A stretch of DNA of 64,000 nucleotides from Catenaria anguillulae PL171 (GCA_002102555.1 MCFL01000028.1:1-64000), one strand, 5' to 3'; shown: positions 1 to 11,115, numbered from the stretch's first letter. Made by a program: numbers and translations. Notes: a model not told the origin generated them from the sequence alone.

Positions 1-911
1 TGCCATCATTGCAGCGTTTGTAATCGATGTGTGTTGAAAATGGATCATCGTACGCTCGTCATTCAATCTCATTCTCCTCTCTCTCTCATGGAAATGCGAT
101 TCTTACTAGCATGCTTGCGTTTTGTTCCCCTCAGACTGCCCCTGTACGCTAGTTTTTGTCACATCGTGCACTTACAAGCTCGGTTGTCACTGACCGCGCT
201 CATGTGTGCCCCTCTCGCCTCCATTTCAGGGCTCAATAGTACGTCTTTTAGCCTCTTGCTCAAGCTGCGCTGTTGGAAACTCAGACATGTCGCAAATCTA
301 CAGATTGTGTCGGCCACCACAACCACCGATACTTTGTCCTCTTCCTCGTCTACGTCTCGATCGGATGTACGCTACGTGATTCCCTTACGCTTTCATTTCC
401 GTTTGTGTCCACTCTCGACTCACCTGGTTGCTCGATATCCAACAATGCCAGGCCTCCTCGTTGCCATCACCGCCTTTCCCTACGCCTCGCAAGCCCTCAG
501 CCTCTTCCAACCCTGGCCCTACCCAGTCAACCGCGAAGCATTCATGTTTGCCTTTCTGACTGCCGCCGTGCTCGGGCTCGTCCTCGCCGGCATGGCCATT
601 TGGCACGTGTTCCTGACGCTCAAGGGTCACACACAACTCGAGTGGATGTTTCGCGACGAGGACGAAGAATCGGGGCGTGTGCCACACCGTACGATCTCGG
701 GTGGCAAGGCAATTTGGCCGTGTTTTTGAATACCGACGTGCGGCCGTGGTGGTATGCGCTGTTGCCGATTCCCGTGCCGCCTCGAGGCGACGGGTTTGTG
801 TTCGATTTGGCGGGCGAGTGGAGAAGGGGAGGATTGGGACGACGTGGGGTGGGAGCAGCAGACGAGAGGCAACCACTGGCGATGCAGCAGATGGAGACGA
901 TGTGCACTTGA
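1..911 (+). CDS. DHHC-type protein S-palmitoyltransferase (5' end outside window)
   Basis: Enzyme that attaches palmitate to cysteines of membrane proteins, acting in ER/Golgi membranes. Proposed exons are <1..49, 135..143, 230..238, 304..366 and 452..911. Joined, the first four give CHHCSVCNRCVLKMD followed by HHCPWLNNCVGHHNHRYF, the zinc-binding cysteine-rich domain and catalytic DHHC motif (catalytic Cys codon 137-139). The last exon supplies two membrane segments (about 455-510 and 540-620), a TTxEW-like KGHTQLEW, and the PYDLGW..NL motif at about 685-715 that follows the last membrane segment in fungal and animal DHHC enzymes. Introns are 85, 86, 65 and 85 nt, with donors gtacgc, gtacgc, gtacgt and gtacgc. 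The frame slips by -1 somewhere between 645 and 690 with no plausible intron, so one base may be missing (a GGGG run lies there). The tail after PPRGDG is poorly defined. The family call is firm; the subtype (Pfa4/ZDHHC6-like) is a guess. Confidence 0.88.
135..143 (+). other. 9-nt microexon encoding part of the DHHC motif
   Basis: The nine bases ACTGCCCCT are flanked by AG upstream and GTACGC downstream. With the last base of the preceding exon they give His-Cys-Pro, and the final T opens a Trp codon. The catalytic cysteine lies inside this exon. It is needed because the preceding exon stops at MDH and nothing else in the intron restores the CPW motif. Confidence 0.8.
230..238 (+). other. Second 9-nt microexon of the DHHC gene
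   Basis: GGCTCAATA lies between tttcAG and GTACGT. It completes the Trp codon, encodes Leu-Asn and opens the next Asn codon, which is finished by the exon starting at 304. The product CPWLNNCVG is the canonical family sequence, and the phases fit exactly on both sides. Confidence 0.8.
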
Positions 912-1265
912 CCGAGGTTGTCGTGGACGCTTGACTCAACTTGCTGCTCGGTACCTGGCCCCGTTTCACTTTCACTGCGATTCGTGTCTTCGTGATGCAT
1001 GCATGGGCCACGTCAGGAGGACATACTGATAGAATTATGGGAAATGCATACCTCGGTCGTGGGATTGGGGGTCCTGTGCTTGGCGAGTGAGGCGAGCGAT
1101 GTCTCCAATTTCGTTATTACACTGCGGCCGTCGGTGCCGTTACGTCTGGAGCATTCATTAATACATAACGCTGAACACATATGTATGGCAATGGACAGGG
1201 AGAAACAGAAACAGGGTTAAACTCCCACCGCACATACCTTTTCTGCCCGCTCACAGCACAAGGCC
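912..1265. other. Intergenic region
   Basis: 354 nt between two co-oriented genes. It contains AT-richer sequence near 1140-1210 and short unrelated open frames. I see no conserved coding or RNA feature. Confidence 0.5.
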
Positions 1266-3130
1266 ATGACCCCGACCCGACGCCGCCGGCGATACCCGCT
1301 CACGGGCGGCGCCGACACAATGTCTGCCGCGGAGGGACCAGGCTCTGACGCCACCACATCGACCCGTGCCGCCATTGAGTCTGCTGCGGCCAACCGCCCG
1401 CCGCGAAGGAAGCGCCATTCGCCAACCAACCTCATTGAGCCCTGGCTCGACTTTGAACCGCCGCCCATTCAACCTGTGCCTCCATTACCGTCGCCCAACC
1501 TCGCGCCGCCGCCTGATCCCGCTGGCAACGCAGCGAGTGCTTTGGGGCGTGTGCCAGAACAGCAAGCGAGCACCAGCTTATGGCGCAAGCTCAGGGATTG
1601 GGTGGGTCGCTGGACATCTGCGGCCGTGCCGGCAGCGGCCGCCGCCACCGGCACTGCGCCATCGCCGCCACCACCTCAGTTGGACCCAATCTTCCAGGCG
1701 CAACGAAAAAGCCAATGGACCGCGGAACATGGCATTCCCCCCGAGCTCTCTTCCATCTGTGTCATTGGTGTTCATGGCTGGTTCCCCATGAAAGTTGTGC
1801 AGCGCGTGGTTGGCGAACCCACGGGCACGTCGTCCAAATTCTGCGACCAAATGCACCTTGCCCTGCGCCAATTCATCGACACGCACTACCCGGGCGCCAC
1901 GTTGCCCGATTCCGCCGTCACGCTCATTCCACTCGAATGCCAGGGCCGCGTCGAGTACCGTGTCGACCGCATGTTTGAGCAGGTCATTGACCCAACGTAC
2001 CATGTCCCAACCAGTATCGACGACCGCCCCAATGCAAAGAGCTACTGGCAATCCAAGCTCGAGACGTGCCGCACTGTATTTGTCGTCTCGCACTCTCAAG
2101 GCGCGCCCACGTCCGTCATGTTGGCGGAAAAGCTTGTTGCAACGGGCATCATTGATTTGCACACGCAATCGCTCGTGGTCCTGGCGCAGGCGGGCATCTT
2201 CCATGGGCCGTTTCCGGCCAATGCACAGCATGTATGTCAAGTATCTCGAGGCCGACAACGCGCGCGAGCTGTTTGAGTTCAACAAGCACGACTCGCATCT
2301 GGGCAAGCGGGTGAGGGATGCTGCCGAGGATTTACTGACCAGGGGCGCAAAGTTGACGTTGGTGTCGAGCTGGTTGGATCAGGTGGTTCCTGTACGCGCT
2401 GATTCGCTGCTCTTTTCATTTTGCTCAACCTGTTTACAGTCATGCTCGAAATCTCTCAGCTGTACTCCTCGGCCTTCCATGCGCTCACACATCCCAACAT
2501 CTACCGCGCCGTCTTCATTGATGCACCCAACGCATACCCGGACGATTTTCTCGCTCACCTCGTCATCTTTGCCCTCAACTTGCGCAACCACGACCTGCCC
2601 GACTCAGACTTGCTTGTGTACCTGAGCGACGTGGTGGCGGGATCTCTGTACTTTGGCACTGCGGGCCACTCGACGCTATACGAGGACGTGCGCGTGTTTG
2701 AGCTGGCAATCCACCACCTATTTCACCGATCGGATACCAGCCGGGGCGGTGGCGGCGGGCATGGCGGCGTTTATTCGTGGATCACAAAACCCAGGGATTG
2801 GATCGCAAGTTGGGCGACTGGGTCGGGAGCAGACGACGCTGGGGCGGACGTGCGGCCGTTTGATGCCCCGATGCGGTTGAACACGTATCACTTGCCTTGG
2901 AGTACGGTTTCCTTTCCTGTCATTGCGTTGTCATTGCTTTCATCGCTCACGCGGTCATCTCCTCAGTCATGCATGAGCTGGTATCAAATCGAGCCATTCG
3001 TCAACACCCAGATCTCAGCCGCGAACTCAAGCGGCTGGTTCAGCTGTACCGCGAGTGGGATGTGAGTGGCAGTAAAGTGAGGCAGCAGCTCAAGTATCGG
3101 CTGGACGCCTTGAATCGAGCCAAGTTGTAG
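1266..3130 (+). CDS. Alpha/beta-hydrolase (lipase-like) fold protein, fungal family of unknown substrate
   Basis: Three exons, 1266..2391, 2460..2901 and 2967..3130, giving about 576 aa. The first ~150 residues are Pro/Ala/Arg-rich and probably disordered. The fold starts with ICVIGVHGWFP (about residue 165). VSHSQG at residues 274-279 is a nucleophile elbow of the GxSxG type with Ser before Gln (Ser277). A second conserved stretch reads LDQVVP/LYSSAFHALTHPNIYR across intron 1, where the splice is in phase. Intron donors are gtacgc and gtacgg. Near 2220-2240 the frame moves by +1 (from GPFPAN to MYVKYLEADNARELFEF) without a normal intron; one surplus base makes the total length a multiple of three. 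A 19-nt GT..AG segment at 2213-2231 could also be removed but would delete the GPFP stretch. The Ser-containing elbow suggests esterase or lipase activity, but the substrate is unknown. A later in-frame ATG at 1320 is also possible. Confidence 0.72.
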
Positions 3131-3254
3131 GCTTGGGTGTAAGTTGCGTGAATAGCGACCTTGTCGTGAAGAAAGCAAACGTGGAATCAAAACAAATTGG
3201 ATATTGTACACAGAAATAGATTATATCTTTCCGCATGAGCGATTTCTCGACACG

Positions 3255-4605
3255 TTACTTCTTTGCACGCTTCTCTGCAGGACGCTCATCCTCCGAGCCA
3301 CCGCCGTTGGCACGCTCAACGTCCCCACTTGCCTCTGGACTTGAGCTGCGCTGCCGCTTGACTCCGCCTTGCCCCTGCTGCTCGTCATCCTCCTGTTCAT
3401 CATCATCCTCTCCCTCACCACCTTGGGCATCCTGCTGGCCGTCCTCACCGCTGCGCTTTGCCCCGCGCCCCCTGCCCTTTGTCCTTTCCTTGACCTTGCG
3501 CTCGGGCATCACCTCGGCCAATGCCTTGCCCCAATCGCCTCCATTCTCAAGGACCTTGATGATAATCTCAAAGCAATGGTTGACGGCCAAGACGCGGCGC
3601 GACACAAGCTTGATGTGCTCGCCAATGGGAAGCTGCGCATGGGCAATGCCCTGCTCCTCTGCGCGGTTGAGGCACAGCTTTTTGAACTTGTTGTGGTCGA
3701 CGAGGCCGCCAATGATGTAGGTTTTTCCGGGCTCAAAGGAGGTGAGGACGTTGGGTGAGTCGCCTGTCAGGTAGACGAGTGAAGACTTTGGGATGGACGG
3801 AGGCGGAGGAAGGTTGGATTCGGTTGAATCCGACAAAGGCACAGTGGTTGATGATGTTGCGGCGTTGGATTCGGGCGCGAGCATGTCCATGTAGCCTTGC
3901 TGGTGCAGCGGGAACTAATTTTTGATGTGACGGAGAGTGGAGTGAATCGTCAGCGATATTCGTCTGATTAATATACAACATCATTGGAGAGAATCAACGC
4001 ACATCCTCCCAATTGCGGAACGTTGGAAATTGGCTTTTGAGAATATCCTCCATTGCGCTCGACATGCCCGTGGCCATCAAATCAACACTCACGTCGTTCT
4101 TGCGATTGTTGGAGTAACAAAACGAAATCTGCTTGCATAGCGACTTTGCATCCTTGAGCTGCATCATGTGCCCGGGGAAATCCATATCGATGATGACACG
4201 CACGCCCGTCGGCACACGGTCCTTGTTGAACCGTTTCACGGGGCGTGGCGGCAGACCGGCCTCACGCCGCTCCTTGCGTTTCTCCTTGATGCGCTGGCGC
4301 TCGAGCGCGCGCTTTTCCAAGCGTTTGGCCTTGCTTTCGTAAAAGGCCAGATCCTTGGCGTAGCGGCGGCGGGCAGATTTTGAGAGTTGCGAGAGTTCCT
4401 CTTCGGAGAGAACCTTGAAGGCGCCCTCGAGCTCGATTGGCGCGTCATCATCACCCTCGGCGTCGCCGACTTGGACCTGGGCATTCACATTGGCGACAGC
4501 GGATTGGTCGGCGGGTTTGGCGGCACCGACGGAAGCGGAGGCGGGAACGCCTGGCCTGTTTCTCGGGAAGTCGGATGTGTTTTGGTTCATTGTTGGTTCA
4601 TTCAT
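3255..4605 (-). CDS. TRM10: tRNA (guanine-N1-)-methyltransferase Trm10 (position 9)
   Basis: SPOUT-class enzyme that methylates N1 of purine 9 in tRNAs, using SAM. Exons on the minus strand are 4605..4003 and 3914..3255, with an 88-nt phase-0 intron (gtgcgt..tag). The product is about 420 aa. An acidic/Lys-Arg-rich helical N-terminal region (KRLEKRALERQRIKEKRKE) precedes the catalytic domain, which has VIIDMDFPGHM, QISFCYSNNRK, VYLTGDSPNVL, YIIGGLVDHN and the C-terminal AVNHCFEIIIKVLENGGDW. The C-terminal ~75 residues are a low-complexity acidic then basic tail ending AEKRAKK, longer than in yeast Trm10. The start is either 4605 (MNEPT) or 4590 (MNQNT); upstream in-frame Met codons lack support. 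It is transcribed divergently from the aminotransferase gene. Confidence 0.93.
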
Positions 4606-4891
4606 GTGTGTGCGGTACATTCTGTGAGCACAGCTCGTTATGCCCACAATCCACGCTCCACGATTCATGGACAGATGGCAAACCGAGTTCTGCGTGCGCA
4701 TTTCAAGGTCAGCTCATGACACGTGACGCGTGTCTCGCACTTGCCACGCCCCCGCCCTCACCGTTCATCCGCCGTCTCGCGATTCCTCCCCATCCCCACA
4801 ACCACAACCACAACCACAACCACAACCATTCGTCTCGTCGACGTGTGTGTGTGTCTCTCCCCCAAGAGTGCTGCATTAACAGTATCATTGT
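4606..4891. promoter_or_regulatory. Shared divergent promoter region of TRM10 and the aminotransferase gene
   Basis: The only non-coding DNA between the two divergent start codons, 286 nt. It carries the pyrimidine-rich tract and the CAACCA repeat listed separately. No clear TATA box is visible. Confidence 0.5.
4796..4828 (+). repeat. (CAACCA)n-type microsatellite
   Basis: About five tandem copies of a 6-bp CCACAA unit lie about 65 nt upstream of the aminotransferase start codon, so probably in its 5' leader or promoter. Confidence 0.85.
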
Positions 4892-6358
4892 ATGAAATCA
4901 ACCATGTCAGCCCAGCATCAGCAGCAGCAGCAACAGCAGCAACAGCAGCAAGCCTCGGCCCTCTCTGGCTCTGGCCGCAAGGGCTGGTCGTTGCCCATGA
5001 CCATCACGTCCGAGCGCACGTCCAACCCGATCCGCGCCATTGTTGACAACATGAAGATTGCACCCAACCCGGCAAAGCCCGTCATCTCGCTCGCCCTCGG
5101 AGACCCGACCGTCTTTGGCAACTTCAACGTCCACAAGTCCGTCACCGACACCCTGACCAAGCATTTGATCTCCGGCAAGGCCAACGGATACCCGCCCGCC
5201 CACGGCATGGAGGCTGCTCGCGCCGCCATTGCCAAAAAGTACACGGTAGAGGCGGCGCCCTTGACGGCCAATGACGTCATCATTGCGTCCGGTTGCTCGG
5301 GCGCAATCGATTTGTGCATCACGGCCATGGCCAACCCGGGCCAGACCATCTTGTTGCCCAGGCCAGGGTTCCCGCTCTATCAGACGCTGGCGGATTCCAA
5401 GGGAATCAAGATCAAGTACTACAACCTGGACGTACGTTCCTCAGATCTTCTGGCCTGTCAAGCCCCAGCTCCGCTTCAGATTGCTTACTCTCTGCTGCAC
5501 GATCTTGGTTCATAGCCCAAGCGCAACTGGGAAATCGATCTTGTTCACCTCGAGTCTCTCATCGACTCGACAACGGCCTTTATCCTTATCAACAACCCCT
5601 CCAACCCCTGCGGCTCCAACTTTTCCCGCCCGCACCTCGAGTCTGTTCTCGCACTCGCCGAAAAGCACTACTTGCCCATCTTGGCCGACGAAATCTACGC
5701 CGACATGGTCTTTGAGGGGCAAACTTTCACCCCGCTCGCGTCCATCCCGTCGCCCGTGCCCGTCGTGTCAGTGGGCGGCCTCGCCAAGCGCTGGCTCGTG
5801 CCCGGATGGCGTGTTGGATGGATTCTCGTGCACGACCGCCCGCAAAACCCCGTCCTGGGCGCAATTCGCACATCGTTGCTCAAGCTGAGTCAGTTGATTA
5901 TTGGCGCCAATTCCGTCATTCAGGCCGCGTTGCCAGAGATTTTGCACGACACGCCCCAAGAGTTTTACGACCACACCAACGCGCAGCTCGAGAAGCATGC
6001 CAAGGTGGTTCAGGAGGAGTTGGGCAAGGTCAGCGGGTTGCAAATTGTGGTGCCTCAGGGTGCCATGTACGTCATGGTTGGTGAGTAACCTTGAACCTTC
6101 GCTACCGCCGTCAGTCCTGGACATCACACTGACCACCGCTCTTCTTATGTTGTAGGTGTCGACGTGACCCAGTTCAAGGACATTCCTAACGATATTGTCT
6201 TCACCGAGTTCCTCATGGCCGAAGAATCGGTCATGGCCTTGCCCGGGCAGTGCTTTGGATACCCAAACTTTTTCCGGATCGTTACCTGTCCCGTCGAGGA
6301 CAAGCTGCGTGAGGCGTGCCGTCGGATTGCCGAGTTGTGTGCTCGCCACCATGTGTGA
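4892..6358 (+). CDS. Tyrosine aminotransferase-type PLP enzyme (class I aminotransferase)
   Basis: Transfers the amino group of tyrosine (or related amino acids) to 2-oxoglutarate. Exons 4892..5431, 5516..6080 and 6156..6358 give 435 aa, close to eukaryotic TAT length. Introns are 84 nt (gtacgt..tag) and 75 nt (gtgagt..tag). Signature regions include SNPIRAIVD near the N-terminus, GYPPAHGMEAAR, ASGCSGAIDLCI (cofactor phosphate region), INNPSNPCG, LADEIYADMVFEG (Asp/Tyr contacting PLP) and SVGGLAKRWLVPGWRVGW, in which Lys271 should form the internal aldimine. The spacing and the AKRWLVPGWR motif are typical of TAT rather than of aspartate or alanine aminotransferases. The N-terminus carries an uninterrupted-looking 11-Gln tract (about residues 10-20). 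The ATG at 4892 or the one four codons later are both possible starts. Confidence 0.9.
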
Positions 6359-7457
6359 TGCGATTATGCGAGTCATTGTGGGCCATGTACCTTGTTTTGC
6401 CGTTGTGCTGTTCAATCAAGTGCAATGTACTACATTTCTTTGATGCACAGCCCTCACTGATGACTGAAGAGCTTGCTTGCCAACCCAGCCAATACAGCAG
6501 AGCTGCTGGTCACTCGAGCGACTCGTGCGCCGTCCTGAAGGGCGATGCTGCGTCCCGACGCTATTTCATCCTCTTGGTCCCTTGGTTCCACAGGTTTGTA
6601 CGGCGGTCCAACCAAGCTTATTACGTGCAGGCCAACAACGTTTTCGTGTCTGGAAAACGAATTCTCTTCCAGAACAACTGTGGCGCCTGTTCTGGAAGCA
6701 TGTTCTCGATGCACGCCTTTTGGTCAACAGATGCTTGCAACACGCTTATCTCCGTCACCCACATCGTGCATATCGTGCTGCAATGAAATCACGGCTCCGG
6801 AAGGCTGCTGTCCTCGGCACATGACCTCATGCATCTTCTACCTTCTCTTCTAGCTGCTCATCTCTTCATTCCCGGCCGACGCCGGCCCTTGGCGCAGCTG
6901 CAACCACGTTTTCGGCCATGAGTCTATTCTCTCCCACCATCCCTCGCAGCGGCCAATTTCACCAAACCTCAAGTGGCATGATTCTCAACCATTCGCTGCC
7001 TCAATGGTTTCTGGCCAGCCTGTTCACGCTCACGTTTTCGGGTTTGTCATCCGCTGATACTCACGCCGAGCGAGCACTGCGCGACCAAGGCCGGCAGCCC
7101 AAGATCTTCATGGCGGCGGTGATGGCGCTGTCAAGTGGGTGATTGCGTGTGTAGGTGCACGTTGGTTTGGATATTGGCGGAGATGTAGCTCTCACGTTTT
7201 TGGGGCAGCAGGCGACATTTTGTCACCCACACGACGAGGGACGACTCATGCGCTCGCCGTCCCTGTACTTGGTCGACCATATAAGTTGACGCAGACCCTC
7301 TCCTTCCTCACGGCCATGTATCAGCATCACATCATCATCTCCAACTCAGCGAGTTGCAAGCACAATCCTTCCCTTCACCCTGGATTCGACGCCCAACCTC
7401 CTTCTCTCGCTCTGATCCGCGTACATTGCTCGCCCCTTGTCAACCTTTTCTTTCGCA
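6359..7457. other. 1.1-kb intergenic region without a supported gene
   Basis: Lies between the aminotransferase and phosphate-transporter genes. One plus-strand open frame (about 6477-6824) is rich in Leu, Arg and His and ends KSRLRKAAVLGT, but it has no recognisable family, no good start context and competing frames on both strands. A TATA-like CATATAAG at 7278-7285 may serve the downstream transporter. Confidence 0.4.
7280..7285 (+). promoter_or_regulatory. Possible TATA element upstream of the phosphate transporter
   Basis: TATAAG lies 178 nt upstream of the transporter ATG in pyrimidine-rich promoter-like DNA. This is sequence resemblance only. Confidence 0.25.
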
Positions 7458-9298
7458 ATGCTGCCAGGAGAATTCTACTACCTCGTCAGTACGCACCAGA
7501 CTCATGATTCTCTCTCCCGTCAACTTTCGTGCAATCGCTGACTTATGTATTGAACTGTAGTCGTCGCGTTTGTGGTCGCATTCGCTGACAACTTTGCTAA
7601 CGGTGCCAACGACGTCGCCAATGCGTTTGCCCCGTCGGTTGCTGCTCGCACCTTGACCATGAAGCAGGCCGTGCTCATCGCCCTCTTCACTGAGTACGTC
7701 TCCTTCTTTTTCAATCACATTCAATCCAGGACCGAGGGAAACTGATTCCTGTGCTACGATCTCATGGATCTCAGGTTTGGTGGCGCCGTCCTTCTCGGCA
7801 GCAACACAGCCACAACCATCCGTGGCATTGTGCGTTCGGAATCATTCGCCGGCAACCCCGATGTCCTCATGCTTGCACTCGTCTGCTCCTTGATCGCATC
7901 CGCATCCTGGGTCCTCTTTTCATGCAGGCGCGGTTGGCCCATTTCGTCATCGCACTCGATTGTTGCCGCCCTCGTCGGTACTGCCATCCCAGCCTTTGGC
8001 TGGGGCTCGGTCCGTTGGGGCATGGACCGCGGCTTTGCGCGCATTGCCACATCCTGGGTCCTTTCGCCCATCTGCGGCGGCGTCGTGTCGGCCATCTTGT
8101 TCCATGCGACCCGCGCGCTCGTCCTGCGGGCCGAAAACTCTTTTGAACGGGCCAAGAAGTTTATGCCACTCTTTTTCTTCTTTGGTGGCGCGCTCAACTC
8201 GTTCTTTATTGTGTTCGAGTCGCCCTACCTCGAAAAGACGTTTGGCGATTCCGTGTTTGCCGTGCTCGGTGTGTCGATCGGTATCGGATTTGTTTTCGCC
8301 CTGTGGTCCATCTTCTTTTACACTCCCTGGGTCGTTCGCATCAGTACGTTTTCGCTCTTGGTACTTTGCTGTGGCAAGAGATGCTCACGTTCTTTAATCC
8401 GTGTTTCACAGTCGAGAACAATGAAGACTTGCGTGTCTGGCACCTCTTCTACATGCCCTTTGTCGGCCCTCGCCCACGCACCCTCGACACCATTGCCGAA
8501 ACGGCCCACGTGGACGAGAAACACGCCGACAAGCCCGCGTGGGAACGCAACGCCGACACGCTCAACTACATTCACCAGCGGCCCGAGCGCAAGGGCTTCT
8601 TGGGACGCATGAAATCGGCGTTGTTGCACGGTGTCGAGCAAGACGTCAACACCGTCACGGACGAGGGTTTGCGAGCCGTGCACTCGGCGGCCGAGCGGTA
8701 CGACGCGCGCACCGAGCACCTGTACACATTCCTTCAAGTGTTCACGGCCATGTGTGCGAGTTTTGCGCATGGCGCAAATGACGTGGCCAACGGTATCGGC
8801 CCACTGGCATCTGTGATCGAGATTCACCGCACCGGCAAGATCCCGCGGTCCGCTCCAATTCCAATTGAGCTGCTTGCATTCGGCGGTCTGGCGATTGATG
8901 CGGGTCTGTTCTTTTACGGGTACAATGTGATCAAGACGCTCGGCAACAAGCTCATGTACCATTCGCCATCGCGCGGGTTCTGCTTCGAGACGGGCGCCGC
9001 GCTCACCGTGTTGACGGCAGCCAAGCTCGGGTTGCCCGTGTCGTCGTCGCAGTGTTTGGTCGGATCGGCCGTGGGCGTGGCAATTTCAACAGGCAATTGG
9101 AGGACCGTCAATTGGCGCAAATTGGGTGTGATCTTTGTAACTTGGGTATGCTTGGTTTCACATTTCGTTGGTTGTGCTTCTCATGCAGTACTGACTTGAT
9201 GTTTCCGTGATATTGATTCATAGGTTTTGACTGTTCCTGTTGTCGCTTGCCTGTCGGCGGGCATCTTCTCGTTCGCCGCATACGCTCCGTCCGTGTAA
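7458..9298 (+). CDS. Inorganic phosphate transporter, PiT/PHO-4 (SLC20) family
   Basis: Plasma-membrane cation-coupled phosphate symporter. Five exons: 7458..7488, 7561..7693, 7775..8343, 8412..9145 and 9224..9298, giving 513 aa. All four introns (68-81 nt) keep the frame; donors are gtacgc, gtacgt, gtacgt and gtatgc. The two inverted PD001131-type signatures are present: FANGANDVANAFAPSV near residue 20 and FAHGANDVANGIGPLASV in the second half, each in a hydrophobic repeat. WPISSSHSIVAALVG and GLPVSSSQCLVGSAVG are the paired re-entrant Ser-rich loops. A hydrophilic loop of about 120 residues, rich in charged residues, separates the halves, as in fungal Pho89 and Pho-4. The 31-nt first exon encodes only MLPGEFYYLV. 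Hydrophobic termini suggest both ends are close to membrane segments. Confidence 0.95.
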
Positions 9299-9719
9299 TT
9301 CCCATTTTGTTGTTTCCTCAAGGTTTTGGCAAGACTTTGTGGCTGTTCAAGAATTCATATAGATTTCCATATGGTTTCCGTCAGCTTGTTTCGCTGCGGT
9401 ATGTTAATAGTCCACAATGAGTACTTTGAGTTCATGTTGGCCGTACCTGGGTCAACATTCACAAATCAAGTAAAGTAGTAATTGGTTGATGGACGTGATC
9501 CTATCTGTACAACTCAACCATAAACGGTGGAACTACTACAAAAAATGGCATCACATAGGCCGGTCGATAACACCCAGAAACAGCGAGCAACACTGACGCC
9601 ATTCAAACTTGCTTGGCTCATGATCACTAGTCAACGCCATTGATCCCACCGTGCTCACCCGTGGCAGCCACAATCAAGGCGCGTGGAGAATCATGTAGTG
9701 TCAATAACATTTCCATGGC
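9299..9719. other. Intergenic region between convergent genes
   Basis: 421 nt of comparatively AT-rich DNA between the 3' ends of the phosphate transporter and the following minus-strand gene. It has no open frame of interest. Confidence 0.5.
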
Positions 9720-10707
9720 CTAGTCGTACCCGCACATTTCCTCATTTGTATATTGCCCGTGGCCCTTTTCGCACCCGTCGCCGAACACGCTCGCTGACCA
9801 CAACCGCATTTCCGCCACTGATTCATGCGGCGCCATGCGGTTGAGGTGTTCGAGGAGGAGTGCGAGCGCATCACAATCGACCGCCCGGCGCGTCGGACAG
9901 TCGACCAACTTTTCGATGACCACGACGAGCCTCGAAACGGTGGGAGCGGACATGGGTTGCGTGGCACCGCGGTTGGTCGAGCTGCAATTGGCCGGCGCAA
10001 AATGAGTGGCTGGATCTGAGAGGTTTGGGTCCACCAAATGAAGCAACTGGAGGGTATTGGATTTGGATGACGTCGGCGGAAGGATCGCGTTTGGGAGCTG
10101 GAGGTACGCTTGCTTGCCTGCGCGAGCGTGGGAAGCCACCATGAACTCGTTGCAGCGGGCGGCAAAGTGTCCCAATAGTCGGTGCGACTGGCACCAGTCG
10201 ACAGGTCATGCTGACTGTCATTAATGCTAGCATCTGCGGCGGTAGCACTGGTTGTCGAGTAGCCGACGCCAAACCACTCGCCTTGAGGGGCAGCCAGAGA
10301 CGAGGCAGCATCCTCCTCCACAGCCTTGACGAGGGCCTGGTCCGTCCCTTCTTGCCGCTCGTACAGCTCGTACAACATCAACTCAATCATCTCCTTGTAC
10401 TCAGGGAGGATCTTGCCGTCCTTGTCAGGGGCGGGATTCCGCCGGTTGGATCACACCAGTCCGGGTCGTCCATCGGAAGCAAGCTGCGCCGATGGAATTC
10501 ATGGACTTCCGCGGTAGAGACGCTACGCGGGTCCATGACGCGGAAGGTGGTGCGAGATGAGCCGGTCGTGCCGTGCTCGTCGTGTTCTTGGAGCTCCTCT
10601 GCGGTTGGTTTGTAACCGTTCGAGTTGTCAGAGCTGGGCACGGCTGCAGTCTGGTCGGGCTGCGACGAGGCAGGCGCAGTCAAGGCCGCCACGACGGCGG
10701 CGAGCAT
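9720..10707 (-). CDS. Hypothetical protein, no family recognised
   Basis: Coding sequence on the minus strand is recognisable from codon usage and continuous protein-like sequence in three successive frames. The first (10707 to about 10430) is Ala/Ser-rich and ends DPDWCDPTGGIPP; the second runs through DKDGKILPEYKEMIELMLYELYER and a region with GEWFGVGYST; the third, from about 10180, has LLGHFAARCNEFMVASHARAG, ending CGYD at 9720. Both frame changes are -1 and neither has splice sites. Adding two bases makes the length a multiple of three (329 aa). The first break sits on a CCCC run, the second near a GGG. A pyrimidine-rich AG at about 10803 and an upstream open frame suggest that a 5' exon may lie further upstream. 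No domain, signal peptide or membrane segment is evident. Confidence 0.5.
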
Positions 10708-11115
10708 GGCAGAAGCAGCAGCCGCGTTGGCACCACCACATCCAACGGTGGGACTGGTAATGTTGCCGAGGCGACAGCCACTGGCAGATCGACCAGTGTC
10801 GAACCTGAAAGAGAAACCCGGCAGAAAATAATCATATCGATACTAATTGTGAATGCCTCGCACCTTGTGACCCGGCCGGCAGACCTGTGCTGGTCGTGAC
10901 TTATGCAGAGTGGGAATGTGGGGTGCCTGAGTCCCGTTCAAACGACTCCAGTGCCCCGCTCAATGCGAAAAATGTGCGGCATAGCATCGCTGAGGTGTAG
11001 TCGACTGGGTATGGATGCGTTTGCAAGAATGGAGACCCAAGGCAGCATGGAGACACCGATACATTGTGAAAGGTGACCCATGCATGCATGAGCGTTACGA
11101 CGGGTCTGCAGCATG
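10708..11115. other. Region between two minus-strand genes
   Basis: 408 nt. It may hold the 5' exon of the hypothetical gene at 9720-10707 (candidate donor gtgcga near 10865, acceptor near 10803). I could not fix an exon, and nothing else is seen. Confidence 0.3.

Noticed and set aside
6477-6824. Plus-strand 115-codon frame after the aminotransferase, perhaps a LYR/complex-I-like protein
   Set aside because: No real motif, no splice or promoter support, and equally long competing frames on both strands.
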